Shown: positions 19,158 through 27,230 of the stretch, one piece after another
Layout: each line of letters begins with the position of its first letter
Position numbering within the stretch: position 1 is the stretch's first letter
NCBI GenBank assembly: GCA_004015825.1
Contig: SAYS01000019.1
Coordinates: 28,331 to 92,330 of the forward strand
Reading direction: 5' to 3'
DNA from: Halovenus amylolytica
Lineage (GTDB): Archaea; Halobacteriota; Halobacteria; Halobacteriales; Haloarculaceae
Length of the DNA stretch: 64,000 bases
The notes under the pieces: generated by a model
Told to the model about the DNA's origin: nothing
Database searches by the model: none
What the model saw: the letters and a program-made list of their open reading frames with translations, nothing else
Made by a program: the position numbers and the translations under genes

Positions 19158-20894
19158 TCAGCTCTCCTCGTGCAGACTCTCGCCACGGTGGAGTCGGCGG
19201 GCGATATCGAAGGTCTGCTCGCCCTCGCGTCGTGTCGGATAGTGGGCTGCCATGTACCGAGCTGTGGCGACGAGCGCCAGTTCCTGACCAGCGGCTGTCG
19301 TCGCGCGGTCGTATCGGCGGACAGCAGCTTCGAGATTCTGGAGTGTGTGGAACTGTGGATCTTCCCGGAGTAGGCCTTCTCCAAGTGTCGCGATCAACGC
19401 TTCGGGGTCGCCGTCCGCAGCGAAATGCTCGGCGACGAGTCGGCCAGCGTCGTTGACCCGCCCCTGCTCGTCGAACGTTTCGAGCAAGGCCGTCCGGAGC
19501 TGTTCTGGAGTCCGGTCGGTTCCGTCGGGGTCGGGCAGCGGTGCGGCCGGCTGGTTGAGAAACCGGTCGAGATAGACGGCCATCGCGCCGTCGAACGCAG
19601 GTCGGTAGGTCTCGATGGCGTCGGTCCGGTGGGCGAGTTCGTGGGCCGCGTTGGCGTAGCTGAACGTGTGATGAACCGTATCCCAGTCCGAGAACTCGTT
19701 GCTGGTCGCAAACTGGGCCACTCGCCGGGTCGCCGCGTCCGCGACGGCATCGGTGAGCTGTTCGGCGGTCGCACCCTCCCTGATCGCTGTCCGGAGCGCG
19801 TCGATGATCGCTTCGGGGTCGTCATCGAGCAGTCGATCGACGAAGTCGTCTGGGCGGTCCCAGTTTCGATCCTCGCCGGCAGCCACCAGCTCCGAGAGGG
19901 CGTCGTGGGCGTCGAAAACGAACTCAGCGACGTCGATGGGTTTGCGCCAGGCCTGTTGCTCTTCGGCACGACGGGCTCCAGTCAGCTGTGGCACTATCGC
20001 GCCGAACACCTCCGGCGCGCGGCCCCAGCCGATATGATCGAGTGTCTCGCAGGCCTTGTTGATGAAATCGAGGGTATGGCTTCCATTGAGGTAGAGGTGA
20101 TCGGTGGCGGCGGCGACCAGAACCTCGACGATCTGTTCTGGTGGGAGCACTGCGGCAGCCGTGCGGATCGTCCGCTCTGCCCCATCTTCGTCGCGGACCT
20201 CGCAGTTGTCCCGGAACCACTCTTTGAGTCGCTCCTTGTCCAGACGCTCGTTGTCCAGCGCGTACTGCTCGAACCGTGGTGGTTCGCCGGCACAGTTGGC
20301 TGCGACTTCCTGCGTTCCGACGTACATCGCTCTCCGCTTCTCGGGATGGTCGACCCACTCGTAGAGGTTCGCCATCGTCCCGAGCGTTGTCAACCCTCGT
20401 CCCCAGCCATCCGCCCGATAGTTGATGCCGAACTCGACGGCCGTTTCGAGTGGTGTCTCGAACCCCTCGCCGAGGTCGTCGAGGTTGATGACCGCTTTCG
20501 CCATCACGAGCGAGAGGTTCTCGCTCATCCCGTCGATCAGGCGGTTGCGCCAGTACGTCTCCGGTGGGACGTCGGGCTCTGGATCGGGGTCGAGCCAGAC
20601 CTCGCCGTCGCAGATCTCTGTCGGATACGTCTGCACGTCGTCGGCGAAGATGTCGAACGTATCGCCACAGGCCAGTTCGAACCGTGCGTGGTGCCAGTGA
20701 CAGGTCAAAATTCCGTCGTCGACGGTCCCCTCCGAGAGTGGAAAGCCCATGTGTGGGCACCGGTTGTCGACGGCGTACACCTCTCCCTCGTGGTGAAAGA
20801 GAACGACTGACTTTCCCCCTGCGGAAACGACCTCCCGACCGTCCGTCCGCAGCGTGTCCAGCTCTGTCACTCGCGTGTAGTTGTCGGCGGACAT
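19158..20894 (-). CDS. Rieske [2Fe-2S] protein with large helical C-terminal domain
   Basis: 578 residues. The N-terminal ferredoxin-type Rieske domain has ligands Cys46-His48 (CPHMG) and Cys65-His68 (CHWH). It is joined to a helical region of about 470 residues that carries the conserved stretch HHTFSYANAAHELAHR near 440. This architecture occurs in uncharacterised proteins of haloarchaea and bacteria. No mononuclear iron site typical of ring-hydroxylating oxygenases was found. The start at 20894 (MSADNYTRVTELD) is preferred because the longer frame adds atypical residues and overlaps the divergent gene. It probably transfers electrons in the cytoplasm. Confidence 0.75.
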   Translation of the reverse strand: MSADNYTRVTELDTLRTDGREVVSAGGKSVVLFHHEGEVYAVDNRCPHMGFPLSEGTVDDGILTCHWHHARFELACGDTFDIFADDVQTYPTEICDGEVWLDPDPEPDVPPETYWRNRLIDGMSENLSLVMAKAVINLDDLGEGFETPLETAVEFGINYRADGWGRGLTTLGTMANLYEWVDHPEKRRAMYVGTQEVAANCAGEPPRFEQYALDNERLDKERLKEWFRDNCEVRDEDGAERTIRTAAAVLPPEQIVEVLVAAATDHLYLNGSHTLDFINKACETLDHIGWGRAPEVFGAIVPQLTGARRAEEQQAWRKPIDVAEFVFDAHDALSELVAAGEDRNWDRPDDFVDRLLDDDPEAIIDALRTAIREGATAEQLTDAVADAATRRVAQFATSNEFSDWDTVHHTFSYANAAHELAHRTDAIETYRPAFDGAMAVYLDRFLNQPAAPLPDPDGTDRTPEQLRTALLETFDEQGRVNDAGRLVAEHFAADGDPEALIATLGEGLLREDPQFHTLQNLEAAVRRYDRATTAAGQELALVATARYMAAHYPTRREGEQTFDIARRLHRGESLHEES

Positions 20895-21001
20895 GGCTAC
20901 CCAGACGTGTGACTGCTCTGTAAAGATTTCCTGACACCAATTTTTGTAACAAATATGATTTCTTTGACGGATACTAAATTGTTCGCGGTCCAAGCGAGGG
21001 T

Positions 21002-21436
21002 ATGACAACTCGGTACCGGCTGACGAGTGTCGAGACCGTTCAACAGGACGGTTCGTGGCTGTTCACCGCACGCAACGGTCGCGGTGAGGATACGGAGGTA
21101 CTGCTCGTCCCGTGCGAATCGGAGGCGAAGCCACCCGTCGAGGCGTGGGTGAACCGCTGTACGCACGAGAACCAGCGACTGTATCGCGAGGATATCGGTG
21201 CGGTCATGCGCGACGGCGGTGTCGTCTGCCCGAAACACGGCTCTATTTTCGACGCCTGTTCGGGCTACTGTGACAACGGCGAGGCAGCCGACTCGACGCT
21301 GTTGTCGGTGGATCTCGAAATCGAAGATGGGCAGGTGTATCTGATCGACGAGGATATGACCTATCTCCGCGATGGGCCGGCCGACGACGACGATGACGAC
21401 GACGGCCCGCAGTCGACCTCGCATCTGCAGTTCTGA
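21002..21436 (+). CDS. Small Rieske [2Fe-2S] protein
   Basis: 144 residues with a Rieske site: Cys53-His55 (CTHEN) and Cys76-His79 (CPKHG). It has an extra cysteine pair CSGYC at 86 and 90 and an Asp-rich tail. No membrane anchor is present, so it resembles a soluble ferredoxin. It is divergent from the larger Rieske gene with a 107-bp A+T-rich spacer, suggesting shared control. The partner redox enzyme is not evident. Confidence 0.8.
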   Translation: MTTRYRLTSVETVQQDGSWLFTARNGRGEDTEVLLVPCESEAKPPVEAWVNRCTHENQRLYREDIGAVMRDGGVVCPKHGSIFDACSGYCDNGEAADSTLLSVDLEIEDGQVYLIDEDMTYLRDGPADDDDDDDGPQSTSHLQF

Positions 21437-21489
21437 GAACTGGTGTTTTTGATTGAGTTGGTCGTGGCGCTGGATGCAAACTGGATTTA

Positions 21490-21751
21490 GAACACCAAGA
21501 AAGCCCCCGCCCGCTTGACCGCCCGGGCCTCGCTGCGCTCCAGTAGGTGCTTGCTTCGTCCGGGACGGATCAAGCGGACGGCCCCTTTCAGTCCCACCCG
21601 CGTAGCTTGATTAGACAGCCGATGCGGGTGGGACTGAAAGGGGCGACGCTCTGGACGACGGTGGACCTCGCAAGCACCGGAACGACCGGAGGGAGTGAGG
21701 AGCGCAGCGTGGGTCCCCCGAGTTCAGAGCGTCGGGGCTTTCTTGCTGTTC
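21490..21751. repeat. Dispersed four-way-junction element, copy A (full length)
   Basis: 262 bp between the small Rieske gene and dnaJ. The outer arms at 21490-21507 and 21734-21751 pair in 17 of 18 positions. Inside lie three side arms with no unpaired bases between them. Arm 1 is 21508-21518 with 21570-21580 (10 of 11 pairs). Arm 2 is 21581-21601 with 21624-21644, a perfect 21-bp inverted repeat with a 22-nt loop. Arm 3 is 21645-21653 with 21725-21733 (perfect 9 bp). The distal parts of arms 1 and 3 are partly inverted copies of each other. The element is highly similar in layout to the copy at 60188. I do not know a name for it. Confidence 0.85.
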
Positions 21752-21842
21752 ACAAAAACAACCTTGTCACCTGCTCAAAAACACACTTCTAGCTCCAACC
21801 CGGTTATCTTTAGTATCTTAATGGCATATACGATTTTAACTG

Positions 21843-22994
21843 ATGACCGAGGATTTCTACGATATACTGGGCGTGTCGCGGGATGCCGACGAGGAGGAGA
21901 TTCAGAAGGCCTACCGCGAGGCCGTTCGCGAGTATCACCCCGACGTCAGCGACGATCCCGACGCCGAGGAGAAATTCAAGAAGGCGAAGAAAGCGAAGGA
22001 GGTGCTGACAGACGAGGAACAGCGCCAGATGTACGACCAGATGGGCCACGAGCAGTTCATCGAGGCCGAGAAACGCGGTGCGACCGAAAACGGCGGACGC
22101 GGCCCCGGCGGCCCGGGTGGCGACCCCTTCGGGGGTGGCGGTGGTGGCTTCGGCGGCATGGGCGATATCTTCGACCAGTTCTTCGGCGGTGGCGGTCGAT
22201 CCCGTAACCGACCGCAGAAAGGCCAGGATCTGAAAACACAGCTCACGATCGATATGGAGACGGCCTACCACGGCACCGAAAAAGAGATCAATATCACCCG
22301 CCCGGAAGAGTGCAGCGACTGTAACGGCCGTGGTCACCCACCAGGCACCGACTCCCAGACCTGTCCGGAGTGTAACGGCCGCGGGCAGACGACCCGCGTA
22401 CAGGAGACTGCCTTCGGGCGGATGCAACAGCGGGCGACCTGTCGGCGCTGTGCGGGCGAGGGGACGATCTACGAGGAATCCTGTCCGACCTGTCGGGGTG
22501 ACGGTGTCGTACGCGAGGATGCGACACTCGTCGTGGAGATCCCCGCTGGGATCCAGAGCGGGCAAACGCTCCGGATGCGCGGCGAGGGCGCACCGGGAGA
22601 ACAGGGCGCACGCAACGGTGATCTACTCGTCGAGATCAACGTCGAGGACCACCCGGAGTTCGAACGCGACGGCTCCGACCTGCAGAAACACGAACCGATC
22701 TCGTTCCCGCAAGCGGTCTTCGGCGACGAGATCGAAATCGAGACTTTCGACGGCCCCGTCGAGTTCGAGGTTCCGGCTGGCACACAGAGCGGCGAGCGGT
22801 TCCGACTCAAGGGTAAAGGGATGCCCCGGCCACAGCGCCGTGGACAGGGCGATCTCTACGTTCAGGTCGAGGTCGTCACACCGGAATCACTCAACGAGGA
22901 GCAACGCGAGGCCCTCGAAGCCTTCGCCGAGGCCGGCGGTGAGGATATCGACGTCGATCAGGGCTTTTTCGACAAACTACGGAACAGCTTCTGA
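21843..22994 (+). CDS. dnaJ: Molecular chaperone DnaJ (Hsp40)
   Basis: 383 residues with all class-A parts. The J domain carries the HPD motif (REYHPDVSDDPDAEEK). A Gly/Phe-rich linker (~80-125) follows. Four zinc repeats are present: CSDCNGRG, CPECNGRG, CRRCAGEG and CPTCRGDG. The C-terminal substrate-binding domain ends in VEVVTPESLNEEQREAL. It stimulates DnaK ATPase. It is separated from grpE-dnaK by six genes and from the Rieske gene by repeat copy A. Two bases separate it from the next gene. Confidence 0.97.
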   Translation: MTEDFYDILGVSRDADEEEIQKAYREAVREYHPDVSDDPDAEEKFKKAKKAKEVLTDEEQRQMYDQMGHEQFIEAEKRGATENGGRGPGGPGGDPFGGGGGGFGGMGDIFDQFFGGGGRSRNRPQKGQDLKTQLTIDMETAYHGTEKEINITRPEECSDCNGRGHPPGTDSQTCPECNGRGQTTRVQETAFGRMQQRATCRRCAGEGTIYEESCPTCRGDGVVREDATLVVEIPAGIQSGQTLRMRGEGAPGEQGARNGDLLVEINVEDHPEFERDGSDLQKHEPISFPQAVFGDEIEIETFDGPVEFEVPAGTQSGERFRLKGKGMPRPQRRGQGDLYVQVEVVTPESLNEEQREALEAFAEAGGEDIDVDQGFFDKLRNSF

Positions 22995-22996
22995 CC

Positions 22997-23794
22997 ATGG
23001 CGACCCTGAAAACGCTCGTCGCCGACTCCCGTGAGTTCGGCGGCCCAGTTATCCAGATCCCGGGCCGGAAAACGCCGTACACCTACAGTGATTTCGCGCC
23101 GAACGTCTGGAAATCCGGCAATCTGTTCGGCCATTACGGCGTCCATCCGGGCGCGGAGGTGACTGTCGTCGCTGGCCCGAAAGAACAGGACGGGGGTACC
23201 AGTGGTGCAGACGACTCGGTCGGCCGGTTCGATTCGGCCGATCCGATCTTTGCGATCCTCGGGGCGACACTCGTCGGTGCGACAGTGAGACTCCAGCCCG
23301 TCGAACCGGTCGACTCGCGGGCGCTCGTCTGCCCGGCAGCCTGGGTCGACCGTTACGAGACAGCACCGAGCTGTTCGATCATCGCGTACGGTGGCCCCCC
23401 AGAAGATGCCGCCATCAGCCATTTCGAGACGGAGATGTGGAGCGAGAATCCGACAGAACCGCCCGAGTCCGTCGCGGCCGACGATCCCGCACTCCGCTCT
23501 CCCGATGGGACCTACAGTCACGACAATCTGCTCGACGTCGCGACAGCAATCGCCGGGGAGTACGATCTTGGATCAAACGATCGTGTGGTCCTGGACGCCC
23601 CGCTGACCGAACCTGGTGCACTCGTCGCCGGCGTTCTCACACCGCTTTCGGTCGGCGCAACCCTGTCGATAGCCGGCGACGACGGGACACGAGCAGGCGA
23701 TCTGGTTGTGACTTCCGAGACGGAGAATCAGCAGGAAAATACGATGCAGGTTCGGACAGTTACGGAGCGCTTGCGCGATACTCGCCGTGCTTGA
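22997..23794 (+). CDS. Truncated AMP-dependent synthetase-like protein
   Basis: 265 residues that resemble the N-terminal half of acyl-CoA synthetases (adenylate-forming family). Matching parts are TYSDFAPNVWKSGNLFGHYGVHPGAEVTVV and the later segment TYSHDNLLDVATAIAGEYDLGSNDRVVL. The phosphate-binding loop (TSGTTG-type) and the C-terminal domain that carry catalysis are missing, so enzyme activity is doubtful. It follows dnaJ after two bases and is probably cotranscribed. It could be a conserved haloarchaeal adaptor or a decayed enzyme. The 3' end overlaps the next gene on the opposite strand by 35 bases. Confidence 0.6.
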   Translation: MATLKTLVADSREFGGPVIQIPGRKTPYTYSDFAPNVWKSGNLFGHYGVHPGAEVTVVAGPKEQDGGTSGADDSVGRFDSADPIFAILGATLVGATVRLQPVEPVDSRALVCPAAWVDRYETAPSCSIIAYGGPPEDAAISHFETEMWSENPTEPPESVAADDPALRSPDGTYSHDNLLDVATAIAGEYDLGSNDRVVLDAPLTEPGALVAGVLTPLSVGATLSIAGDDGTRAGDLVVTSETENQQENTMQVRTVTERLRDTRRA

Positions 23795-23957
23795 CGCCAA
23801 TCAGGAAGACGATCGCCGAGAAGACGAGCATCGACGGGAGCACCATCATCAGCGTCGTCTCTACTGCCATAAATCCAGCGGCGATCAGTCCTCCAGTTCC
23901 GGCAGCGACGATCGCGAGTACGATACCGACCGACACCGGCAGGTTCAGGTTTGCCAT
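23760..23957 (-). CDS. Small membrane protein (two helices)
   Basis: 65 residues, mostly two transmembrane helices (~8-30 and 33-55) ending in GVKHGEYRASAP. The start MANLNLPVSVGIVLAIVAAG is typical of small uncharacterised haloarchaeal membrane proteins (DUF7333-like). Function is unknown. It converges on, and overlaps by 35 bases, the synthetase-like gene. Confidence 0.65.
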   Translation of the reverse strand: MANLNLPVSVGIVLAIVAAGTGGLIAAGFMAVETTLMMVLPSMLVFSAIVFLIGVKHGEYRASAP

Positions 23958-24002
23958 ATCCTCTCGTCAGGACTCTCTGAGTAAAAAACTTCAGAACTCC
24001 GA

Positions 24003-24743
24003 TTACTCCCCTTTCGGCCGGATCAGATCGGCGAGTGTCACGAGCGAGCCGAGGACCCAGCCGACCGGGAACGAGATGGCAAACCAGATGATCACGTGGT
24101 GACTCTCCTGACGGTCGAACCGGTCGAGCGGCTCGGTCAGTGCGTCGGGGCCGTTCTGGAACATCCATCGCGCCATCTCGTCGCTCCGTGCGATGATGAT
24201 GTCCTCGAGCGCCGGATGCAACAGCGCCGCGACGATCGGCGGGAGAAACAGCGCTGTCATCGCGAACGGATAGGCGAGCAACACCGTCGTGCCCCGGCCG
24301 CCGATGCGCCAGAACGCGTACGACAGCGCCGAGGAGACCACAGCGACACCGCCTGCCGCGGCGATGGCGATGATCTCGACGGTCGTAAACGTATCCGAGA
24401 AACCAAACCAGATCAGTGCAACCAGCCCGCCCCAGAGCATGACGAAGACAGCGATCACGCCGATCAGTCCGAGGCGTGCTGCGGTCACGTTCAGTTTTCG
24501 CGCCTGGAACCGGACGAAATAACCGGTCAGAAGCAGCGGGTACAGGATCCCGACGATGAGAATTCCGAACGCTGATAACGCACGGTAGGCGAACAGCTTC
24601 GCCGTCCCATCCGGTCGGTACTTCCCGAGAACGGTGTCTTCGGCATTCCGCTGGCGTGGATAGAACAGGCCCATCCATGTCTCGTGCAGCAGACGAAGAT
24701 CGTATCTAATCGCATCAGTGAGCCCTTTATTCCCGACAGCCAT
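24003..24743 (-). CDS. Haloarchaeal multi-pass membrane protein, unknown function
   Basis: 246 residues. A cytosolic-looking N-terminus DLRLLHETWMGLFYPRQRN is followed by about five or six transmembrane helices, with a charged loop near 180-205 (EDIIIARSDEMARWMFQNG). No enzyme motif was seen. The ATG at 24743 (MAVGNKGLTDAIRYD) is chosen because it has the conserved-looking amphipathic start. The longer frame from 24827 is basic and atypical. The next gene downstream on this strand starts 45 bases after the stop. Confidence 0.65.
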   Translation of the reverse strand: MAVGNKGLTDAIRYDLRLLHETWMGLFYPRQRNAEDTVLGKYRPDGTAKLFAYRALSAFGILIVGILYPLLLTGYFVRFQARKLNVTAARLGLIGVIAVFVMLWGGLVALIWFGFSDTFTTVEIIAIAAAGGVAVVSSALSYAFWRIGGRGTTVLLAYPFAMTALFLPPIVAALLHPALEDIIIARSDEMARWMFQNGPDALTEPLDRFDRQESHHVIIWFAISFPVGWVLGSLVTLADLIRPKGE

Positions 24744-24868
24744 GCCCCGTCTTTTGACGTCCCCAAATATATGTTTTCGTACTCGTCGGCAGCTGGTTTT
24801 TATTTCTGATACGGCGAGGAGAGACACCGGGGTCAGACGCGACAGTAAGTGTCCATCAGCTGGTGAAA

Positions 24869-25684
24869 CTACTCCCAGCCGGCCGGTGCGAAATCGGGAT
24901 GGACCTGTCGGGTTCGCCGTTCGATACTGTCGATCAGCTCGATCTCTTCCTCGTCGAGTTCGAGATCGAGACTTCCCCAGTTGTCCCTGATGTGTGCCTC
25001 GCTGGTCGCTTTCGGGATCGCTGTCACGCCCTTTTCGCGCAGCCAGGCGAGTGTGACCTGCGCCTCACTCCTGTCTCGCTGCTCGGCGATCTGTCCCAGC
25101 GTGGGGTCCGAGAAAATATCCGTCCGGGCCAGCGGCGAGTAGGCGACGAGTTCGATATCGTTCTCGGCGGCGTACTCCCGTAGCTCCCGCTGCTGGAGCA
25201 GTGGGTGCAGTTCGACCTGGTTGGCAAACAGCGGCGAGTCGAGGATTTCCCGTGCCTCGTCGATGTGTTCGGGCTCGAAATTCGAGACCCCGATCCGGTC
25301 GATGGTACCGTCCTCGTACAGTTCGTCGAACGCCGGCAGCGTCTGTTCAGGGTCGTACTCCCTGGCTGGCCAGTGGACGTAGAGCAGATCCACGTAGTCG
25401 GTTTTGAGTTTCTCCAGACTCTCTTCGGTCGAACTGAGTACGCCCTCGCGTGAGAGATTACTGATCCAGACCTTCGTGGCGAGGAAGATATCCTCGCGGT
25501 CGACCGAGGATGCCTCGATTCCCTCTCCGACAGCAGCCTCGTTTCCGTACGCCTGTGCCGTGTCGATGTGGCGGTAGCCCATCTCCAGAGCTGTTTTCAC
25601 ACTCTCGCGACACTGATCGTGACTGTCGTTTTGCCACGTTCCGAGTCCTAGCATCGGCATGCCGTCCGCTGTCGGTGCTGACAT
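24869..25684 (-). CDS. Aldo/keto reductase
   Basis: 271 residues, a TIM-barrel NADPH-dependent reductase of carbonyl compounds. The catalytic tetrad is readable: Asp in DTAQ, Tyr in AYGNE, Lys in TKVW and His in YVHWPAR. The N-terminus MPMLGLGTWQ and the cofactor-binding part IPKATSEAHIRDN near residue 220 fit AKR family 5-like enzymes. The physiological substrate is unknown, though proximity to mgsA in the wider region would fit methylglyoxal or related aldehydes. Confidence 0.9.
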   Translation of the reverse strand: MSAPTADGMPMLGLGTWQNDSHDQCRESVKTALEMGYRHIDTAQAYGNEAAVGEGIEASSVDREDIFLATKVWISNLSREGVLSSTEESLEKLKTDYVDLLYVHWPAREYDPEQTLPAFDELYEDGTIDRIGVSNFEPEHIDEAREILDSPLFANQVELHPLLQQRELREYAAENDIELVAYSPLARTDIFSDPTLGQIAEQRDRSEAQVTLAWLREKGVTAIPKATSEAHIRDNWGSLDLELDEEEIELIDSIERRTRQVHPDFAPAGWE

Positions 25685-25729
25685 ACTACGGTATCGGGTC
25701 GGGAGTCAGATAGGCGTTTGGAAGCGATT

Positions 25730-27109
25730 CTAATATTTGGGCTCCGCCCCTGTCGTCTCGTAGACTTTCTCCATGACTCCATCGCGTCTGTCCTGCCAGC
25801 CCTCGAACTCCGAGGGCGTCGACGGATACTCGTCGTAGACCGATTTGAGCTCCGAGGCGAGGTTGCTCACCTTGTAACCCTCGTGCAGTGTTCCCCAGTG
25901 CCCGCGCGTTTCGATCGCCGTGACGATTCCCGTCTTGATTTTCTCGATCCAGCCAAGCGAGGTTTCACCTTTCGTCCCCATCAGATCGATCAACATCTCG
26001 CCGGGCAGCGCGGTGACGATATCGGTCAACTCGCCGACTTCGTGGGCCGAACCGAAGATGTTGTACAGATCCATCGCCGCGAACCGTTTCCCGAAGTCCG
26101 TCTGGACACGCCGGTTGTACTCCCACAGCGCGGATTCGCCGAGGTTGCCATCTGCGATCGCGTCGGCCGCAACCTGGGCCGCCCAGTGGCCCGCCTTGGC
26201 CGCTCCGGGGATCCCGCCGCCGGTGGTCGGGTTGACGTGGCCGGCCGCGTCGCCGACGGACATGAACCCGGGTGCGACAGCGGAGTCGTAGGGTCGCCGC
26301 GTCGGCAGTGCCGCACCGAGTTTGTCTTTCACCTCGGCGTTTTCGAACTCGGGCTGGTTTTCCAGATCGCGTTTCAGCACGTCGACCAGCGGCATCGGGG
26401 GTTTGTTCATCTGGAAGCCGAGGCCGGCGTTGATCTCGCGATCCGTTCGCGGGAAATACCAGAGATAGCCGAGCTCTTTGGTCGGCTTGAAGACGATAGC
26501 GTCGTCGTAGTCCACGGGCTGTTCGGTCTCGATCACCTCACGATAGGCAGAACAGAACTGCGAGTAATCGACGTTCGTATCGTAGTTCGTTCCAGCGAAA
26601 TCGACCTTGTCCTGGAGAATCGATAGCGCGCCGGCGGCATCGATCACGACATCGGCCTCGTATGCCACCGTGTCGCCCTTGTGTTTGGCCGTGACGCCGG
26701 TCACGCGCCCGTTCTGTTCGACGTCCGTGACGACCGTGTTGTAATGAATATCGGCGCCGACGCGGACGGCCTCTTCGAGCAACACCTCACCGTACCGTTT
26801 CCGGTCGATCACCGAACCGGAGTCATCGACGAAGGGGATATCGTAGTTGTCACCTTTCGGATTGATGAAGTGTGCACGCTGGATGTTTTCGTTCGTGAAC
26901 GACTCTTCACGGAGATAATCGCGGTCGATCACGTCGGGGAACGTACTCTTTCCTTTGATCGCATCGCCGCAGGCGATATGGCCTCCCTCGTCCTCGCTTT
27001 TCCGTTCGAGGATGGCGACGTCGAGGCCGTCCTGCGCTGCCGTCGCGGCGGCGAAACAGCCGGCTGTTCCGCCCCCGACGACGACGATATCGCGGGTGTC
27101 CGTTGTCAT
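25730..27109 (-). CDS. Geranylgeranyl reductase family FAD-dependent oxidoreductase
   Basis: 459 residues. The FAD-binding Rossmann motif VVVGGGTAGCFAAATAAQ begins near residue 9, followed by ACGDAIKG with the conserved Cys. The second FAD motif GDAAGHVNPTTGGGIPGA lies near 290. The family saturates isoprenoid double bonds, including those of archaeal ether lipids, at the membrane. Haloarchaea carry several paralogues, so this one cannot be assigned to a specific lipid, quinone or carotenoid substrate. The ATG at 27109 (MTTDTRDIVVVGG) is the proper start. The 52 residues upstream in frame are not family-like. Confidence 0.85.
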   Translation of the reverse strand: MTTDTRDIVVVGGGTAGCFAAATAAQDGLDVAILERKSEDEGGHIACGDAIKGKSTFPDVIDRDYLREESFTNENIQRAHFINPKGDNYDIPFVDDSGSVIDRKRYGEVLLEEAVRVGADIHYNTVVTDVEQNGRVTGVTAKHKGDTVAYEADVVIDAAGALSILQDKVDFAGTNYDTNVDYSQFCSAYREVIETEQPVDYDDAIVFKPTKELGYLWYFPRTDREINAGLGFQMNKPPMPLVDVLKRDLENQPEFENAEVKDKLGAALPTRRPYDSAVAPGFMSVGDAAGHVNPTTGGGIPGAAKAGHWAAQVAADAIADGNLGESALWEYNRRVQTDFGKRFAAMDLYNIFGSAHEVGELTDIVTALPGEMLIDLMGTKGETSLGWIEKIKTGIVTAIETRGHWGTLHEGYKVSNLASELKSVYDEYPSTPSEFEGWQDRRDGVMEKVYETTGAEPKY

Positions 27110-27230
27110 TACGGAGGTTTTTGGGCCGTATCTCATAAAAAACCTCACATCTCCACTTCCGGCGGTTTCGCGTCGATTCGGGACCGACAGGATAAAGACT
27201 GCAACGGACCACCAGCCAGCAGAGACAACG

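Noticed and set aside
21581..21644. CRISPR-like repeat in the element (palindromic 21-bp arms)
   Set aside because: The arms occur once per element, there are no regularly spaced unique spacers and no cas genes in the window.
26955..27230. N-terminal extension of the conserved protein at 27231
   Set aside because: The upstream part of the frame is antisense to the reductase gene and has no haloarchaeal protein composition. The ATG at 27231 has a proper acidic protein start.
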